A program made the translations under genes and the position numbers. From Vibrio pomeroyi (GTDB lineage: Bacteria; Pseudomonadota; Gammaproteobacteria; Enterobacterales; Vibrionaceae), in assembly GCF_024347595.1 (NCBI RefSeq), contig NZ_AP025506.1, positions 2,356,001 through 2,420,000 on the forward strand: 64,000 nucleotides of DNA. The letters run 5' to 3'. The notes beneath the pieces were generated by a model. The model searched no databases, was not told the DNA's origin, and saw only the letters and a list, made by a program, of their open reading frames with translations. This document shows, piece by piece, positions 8,072-17,998 of this stretch. Every line of letters starts with the position of its first letter. Position 1 is the first letter of the stretch.

Positions 8072-8983
8072 ATGATAGAGCTTAAACACCTTCGAACATT
8101 GACTACCTTGAGAGACAGCGGCTCACTGACAGCAACCGCAACCTCTCTTCATTTGACGCAGTCGGCGCTTTCTCACCAATTGAAAGACCTTGAGGCGCGT
8201 ATTGGCGGTCAGCTTTTCCTACGTAAAACTAGGCCAGTTAAGTTCACTTCTGAAGGTGAGATTTTGCTTAAGCTCGCCGATGAGATACAGCCAAGAATCG
8301 CTAAAGCAGAGAACGAACTCGCAAGCCTGAAAGAGGATGTGAATGGTCGTTTACACATGGCGATCGAGTGTCACTCATGCTTCCAATGGTTAATGCCCGC
8401 TTTGAAGGAGTACCAAGTTGCTTGGCCAAGCGTGACATTAGATTTTTCATCGGGCTTTGGTTTTGAGCCTCTACCCGCATTAATGGCTGGTGAATTAGAC
8501 TTGGTGATCACCTCCGACATTCAGCCACGTTCAGAGGTTCACTATGAGCCACTTTTCGATTTCGAGATGCGTTTGATCACTGCAATTAACTCGCCTTTGG
8601 CCGACAAACCAAGCATTGATCCGCAAGATCTTAGCGATCTCACTATGCTCTCCTACCCTGTTCAAAAGCAGCGCTTGGATGTGGTGAAGCACTTTTTACA
8701 ACCTGCAGGCATTGAACCGAAGAAATGGAAACAGGCAGACAACACATTGATGTTGGTACAAATGGTATCGGCAGGATTAGGTGTCGCGGCATTGCCAAAT
8801 TGGGCGATCAGTGAGTTTTCAAGACAGGGCTTAATCGCCAGTAAACCTTTAGGTAAAGGGCTTTCAAGAAGACTGTTTGCAGCGGTAAGAAACTCAGAAA
8901 AAGACAAGCGCTACCTGCAAGCATTCTTTAGTACGGCAAGGCAACAGAGTAAGAGTCACCTTGATGGTATTGAGGTCGTTTAA
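8072..8983 (+). CDS. metR: LysR-type methionine regulator MetR
   Basis: A 303-residue LysR-type activator of methionine genes that uses homocysteine as co-effector. It begins MIELKHLRTLTTLRDSGSL, followed by the recognition helix region LHLTQSALSHQLKDLE and FLRKTRPVKFTSEG. The effector domain carries AIECHSCFQWLMPAL and SSGFGFEPLPALMAGELDLVITSD, both typical of MetR. Divergence from metE is the conserved arrangement in enteric and vibrio genomes. Candidate MetJ boxes lie just upstream, as expected for a gene that is also repressed by MetJ. Confidence 0.95.
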   Translation: MIELKHLRTLTTLRDSGSLTATATSLHLTQSALSHQLKDLEARIGGQLFLRKTRPVKFTSEGEILLKLADEIQPRIAKAENELASLKEDVNGRLHMAIECHSCFQWLMPALKEYQVAWPSVTLDFSSGFGFEPLPALMAGELDLVITSDIQPRSEVHYEPLFDFEMRLITAINSPLADKPSIDPQDLSDLTMLSYPVQKQRLDVVKHFLQPAGIEPKKWKQADNTLMLVQMVSAGLGVAALPNWAISEFSRQGLIASKPLGKGLSRRLFAAVRNSEKDKRYLQAFFSTARQQSKSHLDGIEVV

Positions 8984-9044
8984 CGATAACCATCATCAGC
9001 TAGCTCCTCTTACACCAAGCACAAGAGACAACCGTCAGAAACAA

Positions 9045-9073
9045 AAAAAGTCACAGATAATCTGTGACTTTTT
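9045..9073. terminator. Bidirectional terminator between metR and DUF4250 gene
   Basis: A 13-bp perfect stem (AAAAAGTCACAGA with its complement) around a 3-base loop, with A- and T-tracts on both sides. It serves the two converging genes. Confidence 0.9.
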
Positions 9074-9122
9074 AGTTTCAGTACCGATAATTTTCGATAT
9101 CTGTTGATTCGCGAAAAATAGA

Positions 9123-9323
9123 CTATCTTGCGTAAGATTTAAACTGGTTAGTCAGTGGGTCGTATTGATAGCCAAGCATATCCAGCTTACCGACGACACT
9201 TTCTATATCCATCTCATACATGCTAATGAGCTCTTCAAAACTGTCGCACTCTAAGCGCAGTTTCTCGTTCACGATTCCCAGCAAGATAATGCTATCCAGA
9301 CTTTTGACGTTGCTTAAATCCAT
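9123..9323 (-). CDS. DUF4250 domain-containing protein
   Basis: A 66-residue protein matching the DUF4250 pattern: a hydrophobic SIILLGIVNEKLRLE start, an acidic SFEELISMYEMD middle, and the conserved LGYQYDPLTNQF near the C-terminus. The function of DUF4250 is unknown; the sequence suggests a small helical, possibly DNA-binding-like fold. It stands as a single gene with a convergent terminator shared with metR. Confidence 0.8.
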   Translation of the reverse strand: MDLSNVKSLDSIILLGIVNEKLRLECDSFEELISMYEMDIESVVGKLDMLGYQYDPLTNQFKSYAR

Positions 9324-9436
9324 CTCGTACTCCTTACGAACACACTAACTAGAATTAAGTTTAGAACGCTTACCAAGGTCACGCTAAAAAACAGATCACA
9401 CTTCTTAAATCAGATACGTGGTTACCATACCCAAAG

Positions 9437-10117
9437 TTACATTGCCCAAACTGGCGTTAAACCAACAGCGGCCGCTAATAACATCAGCAATGAAACTGTC
9501 AGTTGAAGCTTTTCAGGTGTCTTAACAAACAATAGATGCCAACACCACACTACGATAGAAGAGATCAACAAAGCGAAGCTAAATAGTAACGTGGAAATTA
9601 CTGGCTCTAACTGAGCTTCAGAGAGTGAGTAAACGTTCACGACTGTCGCCAGTACCACCAGCATCCCCGTCAATACACCCACCACAGGCAAAACACGGTG
9701 GAATGCTTGCAAACGCGTTCTTGCGATCGTCAGCAGTAAATGGCCAAACGCAGCGCCTAACAATACCACCAACAGCAGAGTTGTAATGATGCCGACTGTG
9801 GTTGCTTGCTCAGTCGCTTGAATAGCAACGTACGACAATGCCAAACCACACGCCAAATACATAACCCAAATAGGGCCAGAATCACGTGTCTTTTTGGTTT
9901 GAACTTGAGAATAGAAATAAAAGATTGCGAACACGACCAGAAAGGCTTCAATTTTCACTGAAGCAACCGCTAGCCAAAGCACGCCAATTGCAGGCAACAT
10001 CTTGTGAATACGGCCACGTTGTCCCGGGCAAATATCCCCTTTCACCAAGATGAGGGTTAAGATCAGTTGGGCTCCTAAAAGCATTGGAGCAAATTGTACT
10101 AATAACGTTTCGACCAT
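9437..10117 (-). CDS. Conserved inner-membrane protein of unknown function
   Basis: A 226-residue integral membrane protein with about seven hydrophobic helices spread over the whole length. Polar loops are short, with basic residues in [17 protein letters not shown] and ARTRLQ marking probable cytoplasmic sides. No catalytic motif or transporter signature is visible, and I do not recognise a named family. It is transcribed away from ygiQ with a separation of about 240 bp. Confidence 0.7.
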   Translation of the reverse strand: MVETLLVQFAPMLLGAQLILTLILVKGDICPGQRGRIHKMLPAIGVLWLAVASVKIEAFLVVFAIFYFYSQVQTKKTRDSGPIWVMYLACGLALSYVAIQATEQATTVGIITTLLLVVLLGAAFGHLLLTIARTRLQAFHRVLPVVGVLTGMLVVLATVVNVYSLSEAQLEPVISTLLFSFALLISSIVVWCWHLLFVKTPEKLQLTVSLLMLLAAAVGLTPVWAM

Positions 10118-10320
10118 TGTGGATCTACTTCTTCAGACTTATTTTCGCGAATAATATCAAAAACTGCTGCGAACACTAATCAAAATCACAAATTAGCGAC
10201 GTTATTCAAGGCTTCAACTATGCTGTTGTATGGCTCTTTTGCTGCTTTTAAAAGCGATATAGCGAAAGACACCAGAACTAACAGGGGCATGTTCTACTGG
10301 CTAGTCAGGGCGCATGCCGC

Positions 10321-10326
10321 TATAAT
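10321..10326 (+). promoter_or_regulatory. Candidate -10 element of the ygiQ promoter
   Basis: A perfect TATAAT sits 29 bp before the ygiQ start. A transcript from here would begin near 10333, inside the open frame extension, which supports the downstream ATG. The hexamer 17 bp upstream (TGGCTA) is a poor -35. Confidence 0.4.
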
Positions 10327-10354
10327 TCCCGCCTCAAAAATCAGAGGTCGAAAT

Positions 10355-12757
10355 ATGTACAGCGATATCACTCCTATTCACGAACACAAAAAATACTGGG
10401 CCGAGTGCTACGGAACTGCACCCTTTTTGCCTACCAGTAGAAAGGAGATGGATGCTCTTGGATGGGATAGCTGTGACATTATTATTGTAACTGGTGACGC
10501 GTATGTCGATCACCCGAGCTTTGGTATGGCTATCATTGGCCGTCTTCTTGAAGCTCAAGGTTTCCGCGTGGGCATTATTGCTCAACCTAAGTGGGACAAT
10601 AAAGATGCCTTCATGAAGCTAGGTAAACCTAACCTATTCTTCGGCATCACAGCGGGTAACATGGACTCCATGATCAACCGCTACACCTCTGATCGCAAAT
10701 TACGTCACGATGATGCTTACACGCCAAATAACGAAGGTGGTAAGCGCCCTGACCGTGCAACTCTGGTTTATTCTCAGCGTTGTCGCGAAGCCTACAAAGG
10801 TACACCAATCGTACTTGGTGGTATTGAAGCGAGCTTGCGTCGTGTTGCGCACTACGACTACTGGTCGGATAAAGTTCGTCGCTCTGTATTGTTTGATGCG
10901 AAAGCAGACATCCTTCTTTTTGGTAACGCTGAGCGTGCATTGGTTGAAGTAGCACACCGCATTGCTGATGGCGAAGACATGTCAACGCTGACAGACATTC
11001 GTGGTACGGCAATCAACCTTGCTGCAGCGCCTGAAGGCTTCAAAATCATAGACTCTTCTCGTATCGAAAAGCCGAACAAAGCTTACGTGCCGGTAAACCC
11101 GTACGAAGTGGAAACGCAATGTGATACTAAGAAAGATGAGAAAGAAGAAGTAAAAGCGCAGCCGATTACGATTCGCCCTTCTCGTCACGATGCAAAAACA
11201 ACAGCCGTTCGTATCCCAGGTTACGAAAAGCTAAACAACGACCGTATTCTTTACGCTCACGCTAGCCGTATCTTGCACCTTGAGACAAACCCGTATTCAG
11301 GTCGTGCTTTGATTCAACGTCACGGTGACCGTGAACTTTGGGTTAACCAAGCACCAATTCCATTGACGACTGAAGAGATGGATTACGTGTTTGGCCTTGC
11401 TTACAAGCGTGTTCCTCACCCTATGTACGGCAAAGCGAAGATTCCTGCATACGACATGATCAAAACCTCGGTGAACATCATGCGTGGTTGCTTTGGTGGC
11501 TGTTCTTTCTGTTCAATCACAGAGCACGAAGGTCGTATCATTCAGAACCGTTCGAAAGAATCTATCTTGGATGAGATCGAAGACATTAAAGATAAAGTAC
11601 CTGGCTTTACCGGTACGATTTCTGACTTGGGTGGTCCAACGGCAAACATGTACCGTTTGGGTTGTTCAGATCCGAAAGCAGAAATTAACTGTCGTCGTCC
11701 ATCATGTGTGTTCCCTAAGATCTGTGAGAAGCTGAACACAGACCACCAACACACGATTGACCTGTACCGCTCTGCGAGAAAAGTACCGGGCGTTAAGAAG
11801 ATCATGATCGCGTCTGGTGTTCGTTACGACTTGGCGATTGAATCTCCAGAATACGTACGTGAGCTTGTAACGCACCACGTAGGTGGCTACTTGAAGATTG
11901 CTCCTGAGCATACTGAAAAAGGCCCTCTGGATCTGATGATGAAACCGGGCATGGGCACTTACGATCGTTTCAAAGAGATGTTCGAGAAGTACAGCGCTGA
12001 AGCCGGTAAGAAGCAGTATCTGATTCCTTATTTCATCTCAGCTCACCCGGGCACAGAAGATGAAGACATGCTTAACCTTGCGTTGTGGCTTAAAAAGCAC
12101 AACTACGAGTGTGACCAAGTACAGAACTTCTACCCATCACCAATGTGTAATGCAACGTCGATGTACTACTCAGAGACGAACCCTCTGAAGCGTGTGAAAT
12201 ATAAAAAGCGTGAAGATGTGCCAGTGCCTAAAGGTGACCGTCAACGTCGTCTGCATAAAGCACTGCTTCGTTACCACGATCCAGAAAACTGGAAGATCAT
12301 CCGTGAAGCGCTAATCGATATGGGTAAGAAACACCTTATCGGTGACAAGCCGGGCTGTTTGATTCCAGAAGAAGACTTTGATGCACAAACACCTGCACAA
12401 CGTCGTAAGTCTGGTCGTCACGGTTCACAACGTTTTGCAACGAAGCACAGTAAATCTCAACCGGGTTTAGGCGGCGAGAAACCGCGTAACCATTCCAAAT
12501 CTGGTAGCAATAAGCCTGGTGGTAAAAAGCCGAATGGTAACGGCAACGGTAGCCAAGGCAATGCTAACCAAGGTAACGGAAAGCAAAACGGTGGCGGTAA
12601 TGGCAACGCTCGTAAACCAGCGACTGGCTTCATTAAGAAAGCCCCTGGTGGTCAATCACAAGGCAATGGCGGCGGAAACCGCAACAAAGGCGGCAATGCT
12701 CAAGGTGGTAAACCTGCTAGCAACGGAAAAAATCGCCAACGCGCGACACAACGTTAA
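10355..12757 (+). CDS. ygiQ: YgiQ family radical SAM protein
   Basis: An 800-residue member of the YgiQ radical-SAM family (UPF0313). The N-terminal domain ([22 protein letters not shown]) precedes the radical-SAM core with the cluster motif C379-x3-C383-x2-C386 in [17 protein letters not shown]; additional Cys residues follow ([13 protein letters not shown]). Its substrate is unknown. The ATG at 10355 has AGAGG seven bases ahead and matches the family start; the frame stays open back to 10220, but those codons do not look like the family. The last 100 or so residues are a Gly/Asn/Lys-rich low-complexity tail, longer than in E. coli YgiQ (about 740 aa). Confidence 0.93.
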   Translation: MYSDITPIHEHKKYWAECYGTAPFLPTSRKEMDALGWDSCDIIIVTGDAYVDHPSFGMAIIGRLLEAQGFRVGIIAQPKWDNKDAFMKLGKPNLFFGITAGNMDSMINRYTSDRKLRHDDAYTPNNEGGKRPDRATLVYSQRCREAYKGTPIVLGGIEASLRRVAHYDYWSDKVRRSVLFDAKADILLFGNAERALVEVAHRIADGEDMSTLTDIRGTAINLAAAPEGFKIIDSSRIEKPNKAYVPVNPYEVETQCDTKKDEKEEVKAQPITIRPSRHDAKTTAVRIPGYEKLNNDRILYAHASRILHLETNPYSGRALIQRHGDRELWVNQAPIPLTTEEMDYVFGLAYKRVPHPMYGKAKIPAYDMIKTSVNIMRGCFGGCSFCSITEHEGRIIQNRSKESILDEIEDIKDKVPGFTGTISDLGGPTANMYRLGCSDPKAEINCRRPSCVFPKICEKLNTDHQHTIDLYRSARKVPGVKKIMIASGVRYDLAIESPEYVRELVTHHVGGYLKIAPEHTEKGPLDLMMKPGMGTYDRFKEMFEKYSAEAGKKQYLIPYFISAHPGTEDEDMLNLALWLKKHNYECDQVQNFYPSPMCNATSMYYSETNPLKRVKYKKREDVPVPKGDRQRRLHKALLRYHDPENWKIIREALIDMGKKHLIGDKPGCLIPEEDFDAQTPAQRRKSGRHGSQRFATKHSKSQPGLGGEKPRNHSKSGSNKPGGKKPNGNGNGSQGNANQGNGKQNGGGNGNARKPATGFIKKAPGGQSQGNGGGNRNKGGNAQGGKPASNGKNRQRATQR

Positions 12758-12795
12758 TATTGTGAGCCAATAAACTTAGTCATAATAAAATACAA

Positions 12796-12822
12796 AGCGC
12801 AGCTATTTAGCTGTGCTTTTTT
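12796..12822 (+). terminator. Rho-independent terminator after ygiQ
   Basis: A 9-bp stem AGCGCAGCT/AGCTGTGCT with one G-U pair, a 4-base loop, and a run of six T residues. Confidence 0.85.
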
Positions 12823-12858
12823 GTGTCTTGAAGGTTTTCCAAGCCGTAACTAGCACAG

Positions 12859-13497
12859 TTATGAACGCTGCCATTGGTCAGGATAATGGATGATGTTATG
12901 GAAAACAGCTTGTTCAGTTCCAATGTTCTTGTATCCATGAAGTTGTTCGGCATTAAAGCGTACCGCTTGTCCCGGGCTCAATTCATACCAGCTATCATCG
13001 AAGAACACCGCCATACGACCTGAAATACACAGTATATGCTCGATCACCCCAGTGCTGTGTGGTTCAGAAAAATGCTCATAGTTCTCTGCTAGCCCAAGCT
13101 CATACACTTCAAAGCCTAACGAGGGTTCAAAAGGAAAAACAACACTGACTGAGAAGCCCTTATTCAGGCTTTCATCACGCAGTTCATTAGCGTCTCGGAA
13201 CAAGCTCACTAATTCATCACTAGAGCAAGACAGGATCAAACTCGAAAACGAAACGTTCAAGCCCGTCGCGATTTGCCACAACTTGGCTACGGTCGGACTA
13301 GACTCTCCACGCTCAATCTGACCGAGCATTGCTTTACTGACTCCTGTCGCCTTTGAGGTCGCGTCTAGGCTCCACCCTTTCTCTTTACGAATGCGTTTTA
13401 AGTTGTGGCTGACTTGCAACTCGTCTTGACCACTCAAACTCTCTTTGAGATTAACGCTAGCTTCTACATTCACGTTCTTCGGCATGTTTTCGTTCAT
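12859..13497 (-). CDS. XRE-family regulator with C-terminal cupin domain
   Basis: A 212-residue repressor-type protein. Residues about 30-85 form a Cro/CI helix-turn-helix (NLKRIRKEKGWSLDATSKATGVSKAMLGQIERGESSP), and residues about 125-205 a cupin-2 barrel (EHILCISGRMAVFFDDSWYELSPGQAVRFNAEQLHGYKN). Such regulators sense a small ligand through the cupin and control an adjacent transporter or catabolic gene. It is divergent from the BenE-type transporter, and palindromes plus direct repeats lie between them, so it most likely regulates that gene and itself. The exact start among two N-terminal Met codons is not certain. Confidence 0.88.
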   Translation of the reverse strand: MNENMPKNVNVEASVNLKESLSGQDELQVSHNLKRIRKEKGWSLDATSKATGVSKAMLGQIERGESSPTVAKLWQIATGLNVSFSSLILSCSSDELVSLFRDANELRDESLNKGFSVSVVFPFEPSLGFEVYELGLAENYEHFSEPHSTGVIEHILCISGRMAVFFDDSWYELSPGQAVRFNAEQLHGYKNIGTEQAVFHNIIHYPDQWQRS

Positions 13498-13553
13498 CTA
13501 CCTACTTAAGTTTGCTCACGACTAAAATTATCACGAACAAAATTTATACAAAT

Positions 13554-13583
13554 AGCACTTGTACGCTATAACGCACAAGTGCT
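13554..13583. promoter_or_regulatory. Palindromic candidate operator upstream of benE-type gene
   Basis: AGCACTTGT at 13554-13562 and ACAAGTGCT at 13575-13583 form a perfect 9-bp inverted repeat with a 12-bp spacer. Within and after it, TATAACGCACAA occurs at 13567-13578 and again at 13603-13614. These elements lie between the XRE-cupin regulator and the transporter and are good candidates for its binding sites. Confidence 0.55.
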
Positions 13584-13628
13584 AAGTTAGTTCTATGTAT
13601 GTTATAACGCACAACAAGAGTGGTTAGT

Positions 13629-14843
13629 ATGGGGCAGATTAAGTTTTCTCACATCAGTACTGGTTTTATTGCGGTATTTATCGGTTATGCGAGTGCGGCG
13701 GCGATCATCTTCCAAGCGGCGACCAGTGCAGGAGCAAGTCAGCAACAGATCGCTTCATGGTTTTGGGCGCTCGGAATTGGTATGGGTGTGTCGACGATTT
13801 TGCTTTCGTGGCGATACAAACAGCCAGTCGTGACCGCATGGTCTACGCCGGGTGCTGCGCTACTTATCACCTCATTGGATGGGCTCAGCGTAGAGCAAGC
13901 TGTGGCTATCTTCCTATTTAGCTCGCTGCTGATCACCATTACGGGTCTAACTGGCATCTTTGACACGCTACTTAAGCGAATCCCTACATCGATTGCCTCT
14001 GCAATGCTAGCGGGCGTGTTGTGGATGTTTGGCATCGGGATATTTACCTCTTTGTCTCAAGAAGCGATTATCATCGGCACCATGTTAGCCGCGTATATTT
14101 TTGCTAAGCCTAAGTTTGGTAATTTGTTGATTCCGTTTATCTTATTGCTTGCCGTCATCATGAGTGGAGTCGCGGGGAAGCTCGATTTATCGGATGTGAA
14201 CTTAACGCTGACTCAGCCTATGTTCATCACCCCAGATTTTGACTTGGCGTCGCTGTTGAGTGTTGGTATTCCGTTATTTGTGGTGACAATGGCATCACAA
14301 AACCTGCCTGGGTTCGCGGTATTAAAAGCCAATGGCTATAACCCACCAGCGTCACGCATTATCACCACAACAGGCATCACGGGGTTATTACTTGCTCCCT
14401 TTGGCGGCTTTGCCTTTAACTTGGCAGCGTTAACAGGCGCAATATGTATGAGCCCAAATGCCGATCCTAATCCGAAAAGTCGCTACAAGGCAGCACTAGC
14501 GATGGGTGGTTTCTATCTGTTAGCAGGGATATTAGGCACAACCTTTGTGTCTCTGTTCTCATCGGTTCCGCAAGCCATCATTATAACCATTGCGGGATTG
14601 GCATTATTGCCAACTCTTGCGAACTGCCTAACAACGGCACTTGCTGATGAGACGCATAGAGAGGCTGCACTCCTCACCTTCTTGCTTACCGCTTCTGGGA
14701 TTAATTTTGCCGGAGTTGGCAGCGCATTTTGGGGATTGTATTTAGGGTTAATTTGCTACGCGATAAAGAATTGGCAACTAAAAGCCGCTCGAACAAAACA
14801 GGCTCAACCTACACAAGCGAACCAAGGCAAAGAGCAGAGTTAA
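13629..14843 (+). CDS. BenE-family (benzoate/H+ symporter-like) inner-membrane transporter
   Basis: A 404-residue membrane protein with about 11-12 helices. The BenE/YdcO family pattern is visible at the N-terminus (HISTGFIAVFIGYASAAAIIFQAA), in TAWSTPGAALL, and in GFAFNLAALTGAICMSPNADPNPKSRY. Family members are annotated as benzoate:proton symporters, but substrate varies and no benzoate genes are present here. A GTG three codons earlier (13620) is also in frame; the ATG at 13629 has the better spacing from the AAGAG element. Probably controlled by the adjacent XRE-cupin protein. Confidence 0.88.
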   Translation: MGQIKFSHISTGFIAVFIGYASAAAIIFQAATSAGASQQQIASWFWALGIGMGVSTILLSWRYKQPVVTAWSTPGAALLITSLDGLSVEQAVAIFLFSSLLITITGLTGIFDTLLKRIPTSIASAMLAGVLWMFGIGIFTSLSQEAIIIGTMLAAYIFAKPKFGNLLIPFILLLAVIMSGVAGKLDLSDVNLTLTQPMFITPDFDLASLLSVGIPLFVVTMASQNLPGFAVLKANGYNPPASRIITTTGITGLLLAPFGGFAFNLAALTGAICMSPNADPNPKSRYKAALAMGGFYLLAGILGTTFVSLFSSVPQAIIITIAGLALLPTLANCLTTALADETHREAALLTFLLTASGINFAGVGSAFWGLYLGLICYAIKNWQLKAARTKQAQPTQANQGKEQS

Positions 14844-14878
14844 ATTTACTCTTATAGCTATCCCAGAGATTCAATAAA

Positions 14879-14907
14879 AAAGGCAAGTCATTAGAAGACT
14901 TGCCTTT
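14879..14907. terminator. Bidirectional terminator between benE-type gene and gtrA-like gene
   Basis: An 11-bp perfect stem (AAAGGCAAGTC and its complement) with a 7-base loop, A-tract on the left and T-rich tail on the right. Confidence 0.88.
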
Positions 14908-14918
14908 CTTTTTCTTTT

Positions 14919-15356
14919 TTAGCGGGTAAAGACCCAATACTGACTAAACAAGTAGTTAGTCACCATGCCGACCAAAATACCCACGGCCATCGCGATAAAC
15001 ACAGCCCCAGTAAACGCTGGCAGTAATTCAGTCATCAACTTAAAGCACAGTAGATTAGGCACTGCTGATATCGACGCTGAGAACATGAACTTTTGCCACT
15101 GAATCAGTTTATCAGACCAACTACCCTGCCCTTTGAACCCGAAAGTCAGCACACGATTACCAAACCAAGTTGTCGTTGCAGCCGCAATGAAAGACCCAAT
15201 TCGCGCCGTCATTAAAGGCAAACCAACAATGTAATGCAGCAAGGCAAATACTACACAATCAACAACAAACCCACCAACACCAACCACAGCAAACCGAACC
15301 ATCTTGTGATGGGACTGGAGCCTTTGACTGTGTGCCTGAAGCTTGTTGTTGAACAT
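14919..15356 (-). CDS. GtrA-family membrane protein
   Basis: A 145-residue, four-helix membrane protein of the GtrA family, proposed to flip or handle polyprenyl-linked sugars made by a GtrB-type transferase. The family pattern is seen in VRFAVVGVGGFVVDCVVFALLH at the start, TTTWFGNRVLTFGFKG in the middle and TNYLFSQYWVF at the end. The ATG at 15356 has AGGG six bases upstream and follows the stop of the previous gene; an upstream in-frame ATG at 15383 would overlap it. It is the last gene of a three-gene glycosyltransferase operon. Confidence 0.85.
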   Translation of the reverse strand: MFNNKLQAHSQRLQSHHKMVRFAVVGVGGFVVDCVVFALLHYIVGLPLMTARIGSFIAAATTTWFGNRVLTFGFKGQGSWSDKLIQWQKFMFSASISAVPNLLCFKLMTELLPAFTGAVFIAMAVGILVGMVTNYLFSQYWVFTR

Positions 15357-15369
15357 TTGCAGCCCTGAG

Positions 15370-16857
15370 TTAACGCTGAACATCACTTGCACTTCTAATG
15401 TGGCTCAGCGACAAATTTGGTTTGATGTTTTGGCTATGGCAACTAAACAAAGCGCGCTTTATTTTCACCGTTGGTTCCAAAATACACGTTAACGCGTTGT
15501 CTTTAATCTTGGTTTCTACTTCTGCTCTTTTACCAATCAAATAGAACTTGTCGATGCCATCTAGTTGTTCGATATCAAGCAGTTTTTTCGCTTGCCCGTG
15601 GCTATAAAACTGCCCAGAGAACGGTCGTTTACCGACATAAAAACTTGGTGATGAATCGGTGATCTGTTCAAAGATGATACGGTCACTCTTCTCGTTCGCC
15701 TTGCCTAAATTCAGGTAAACCATCGCTATCATCAGCAACACAGGCAGAACTAACGCAACGCTCGAGAACCACTTCTTATCTTTTTCCACCACAAGTATAG
15801 CAACCAACAAGCCAAGGGCTGGAATACCCGGTAACACGTAAGCAGGAAGAATATTGCCCGCCATGGTGAAAAGAATCAGAGGTGAAATCAACCAACACAC
15901 AAGAAATGAAAACAGCCCGCTATTCTCAGCGTTAATTTCCGCAATTTTCTTACGTCGAGCAAACGCCAGTATCGGCAATACAATCGACCAAGGCGCAGCA
16001 GCTTGGATCCAGAATACCCAAATCATGCCTCGAGTTTCGTCATGAGCGGATCCGTAAAGATCCCCTTCCCAGCCACTCACAACAAAGCGCTTAAAGTGTT
16101 CGCCAACAATAAAGTAATCAATAAAACCCGGTGTCGCCATTTCTGCCATGATGTACCAAGGCAGAGCAATCACTAACATCACACCTAAACCAGACAACAA
16201 TGGGAAACGTTGCCAAAGCGCTTTAAAAGCACCAAAGAAGCCATGTTGTAAGACCAACCAAGGGAACACTGCGATACCCATGATGACAATCGCTACCGGC
16301 CCTTTTGCAAGTAAGCCTAGCGCTAAACCAATAAAGCCAACGTAACCCCAATTTCTATTGGTCTTCGCATTCCCTTCGCCTTTCCGACCCTCTCCTCCTA
16401 GCCAACATAAATAGAAACCCAGCATGGCAATAGTCATCGCCAAGGTTAACGCTATGTCTGTCATCACCGCACCCGCAGCGATAGAGAAAATACCGCATGT
16501 CGCCAATACAACAGCTGCAACCAAAGCGCTTTGCCCTGTTCGCTTCGCCATGTATGCAGTCAGCAGAATTGTTACTACGCCCGCTAACCAATGGGGTGCA
16601 CGAACGGCAAATTCACTCAGGCCGAACAGCTCAATACCCGCAGCGCTCATCCATGTAAACAATGGCGGCTTACCCCAGAAAGGAATACCGTAGTCGAATT
16701 GCGGTGTTAACCAGTTTCCTGTTTCCACCATTAAACGAGCCATTTCACCATAGCGCGCTTCGGTGGTGTCCATTAACGGATAAGTTGCCAGAGATAAAAG
16801 CCTTAGAACCAATGCAAAAGCCAACAAATACCATAGGTGCGTTCGGTTCAGGCTCAT
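15370..16857 (-). CDS. GT39/ArnT-like membrane glycosyltransferase
   Basis: A 495-residue polytopic protein of the PMT/ArnT superfamily, which moves a sugar from a polyprenyl-phosphate carrier to an acceptor on the periplasmic side. The first extracellular loop has the conserved acidic motif DTTEARYGEMARLM and the GIPFWGKPPLFTW segment; AVMTDIALTLAM follows. About 11-12 membrane helices are seen, with a soluble C-terminal region after residue about 385. Start codon overlaps the stop of the preceding GT2 gene (ATGA). ArnT proper modifies lipid A with aminoarabinose, but the aminoarabinose pathway is not in this window, so the sugar and acceptor are open. Confidence 0.85.
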   Translation of the reverse strand: MSLNRTHLWYLLAFALVLRLLSLATYPLMDTTEARYGEMARLMVETGNWLTPQFDYGIPFWGKPPLFTWMSAAGIELFGLSEFAVRAPHWLAGVVTILLTAYMAKRTGQSALVAAVVLATCGIFSIAAGAVMTDIALTLAMTIAMLGFYLCWLGGEGRKGEGNAKTNRNWGYVGFIGLALGLLAKGPVAIVIMGIAVFPWLVLQHGFFGAFKALWQRFPLLSGLGVMLVIALPWYIMAEMATPGFIDYFIVGEHFKRFVVSGWEGDLYGSAHDETRGMIWVFWIQAAAPWSIVLPILAFARRKKIAEINAENSGLFSFLVCWLISPLILFTMAGNILPAYVLPGIPALGLLVAILVVEKDKKWFSSVALVLPVLLMIAMVYLNLGKANEKSDRIIFEQITDSSPSFYVGKRPFSGQFYSHGQAKKLLDIEQLDGIDKFYLIGKRAEVETKIKDNALTCILEPTVKIKRALFSCHSQNIKPNLSLSHIRSASDVQR

Positions 16858-17873
16858 GCTGACTCCTCTAATTTAAAGTGTGTTTTTAATGCAGGTGTAT
16901 CGACCACGGATTGGATCAGATACAAAGGGCGATTCTTGGTTTCGATGAAAATACGACCTATGTATTCCCCCATTAAACCAATACTCAGAAGTTGAATGCC
17001 GCCAAGGGCAAGTTGAACGACCATCATTGATGGGTAACCCGTGATTGGCTCACCAAACATCAAGGTTTTGAACACGATGACCATCCCATACACAAAAGCC
17101 GTTAGGGCAACGAGGCCACCGACTGCCGTTGCAATTCGCAGTGGTCGGATAGAGAACGAGGTAATGCCGTCCATCGCCAAGCCAATCAACTTCAAGTAGT
17201 TCCACTTGGTCTCACCACAAAAGCGAGCGTCGCGCTTAAATTGGATTGTCGCTTGTCTGAACCCCGGCCATGAGAAAATGCCTTTCATGTAGCGATTACG
17301 TTCAGGAAGTTGATTGATATGGTCGACGACTTCACGACTCAGCAGTCTAAAATCACCGACATTTTCAGGAACATCGATCTTGGCAGCCACGTTCATGACT
17401 TTGTAAAAGCTCGCCGCTGAAAACTTCTTAAACCAGGTTTCACCGTCACGCTGGCTGCGCTGCATGTTGACGACGTCATAACCTTCGCGCCACTTAGCAA
17501 CCATTTGTGGGATAAGCTCAGGCGGATCTTGTAGGTCTGCATCTAACAAAATCACCGCTTGTCCGCGACAATGCTCAAGGCCAGCGCTCATGGCTGACTC
17601 TTTACCAAAGTTGCGGCTTAAACCAATCACCGAGATCGAGCTATTGATTGAAGTGAATGAACTCACCAAGTCCAAGCTGTTGTCTTTGCTGCCATCGTCG
17701 ACATAAACAATCTCACTCGTTATCGGTAAGCTATCGAGAACCTTAGTGAGGCGAGAATGGAACTCTTCCAACACCTCTTGTTCATCGTAAAAAGGCACAA
17801 TGATAGATAACGAGACCGCAGGGTTGATCTGCGATGTGGTTATCTTAGGGCGGCTAATATGAAGTTCAGACAT
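16854..17873 (-). CDS. GT2-family polyprenyl-phosphate glycosyltransferase (GtrB/DPM1-like)
   Basis: A 339-residue transferase. The N-terminal GT-A domain shows LSIIVPFYDEQEVLEEF, VYVDDGSKDNS, LSRNFGKESAMSAGL and the catalytic metal motif LLDADLQDPPELIP, all typical of GtrB/DPM1 enzymes that load a sugar onto undecaprenyl phosphate. Two C-terminal membrane helices follow (around residues 240-305) and then the ETKNRPLYLIQS motif characteristic of this subgroup. It is the first gene of the operon with the ArnT-like and GtrA-like genes. It is transcribed divergently from a two-component system, 125 bp away. Confidence 0.9.
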   Translation of the reverse strand: MSELHISRPKITTSQINPAVSLSIIVPFYDEQEVLEEFHSRLTKVLDSLPITSEIVYVDDGSKDNSLDLVSSFTSINSSISVIGLSRNFGKESAMSAGLEHCRGQAVILLDADLQDPPELIPQMVAKWREGYDVVNMQRSQRDGETWFKKFSAASFYKVMNVAAKIDVPENVGDFRLLSREVVDHINQLPERNRYMKGIFSWPGFRQATIQFKRDARFCGETKWNYLKLIGLAMDGITSFSIRPLRIATAVGGLVALTAFVYGMVIVFKTLMFGEPITGYPSMMVVQLALGGIQLLSIGLMGEYIGRIFIETKNRPLYLIQSVVDTPALKTHFKLEESA

Positions 17874-17998
17874 AATATGTTCTTCTATTTTTTAATCTGG
17901 AGCCAATCTACCCTCCCACAAGTGAAAGTTATGTTATTGACATATTTTTCACGCTCGCTCAGGATAATGTTACTGTCTATTTCTGTAAGAGAATCAAA

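Noticed and set aside
10220..10354. 45-codon N-terminal extension of ygiQ
   Set aside because: The extension is not like the family, a TATAAT box lies within it, and the ATG at 10355 has a good ribosome-binding site.
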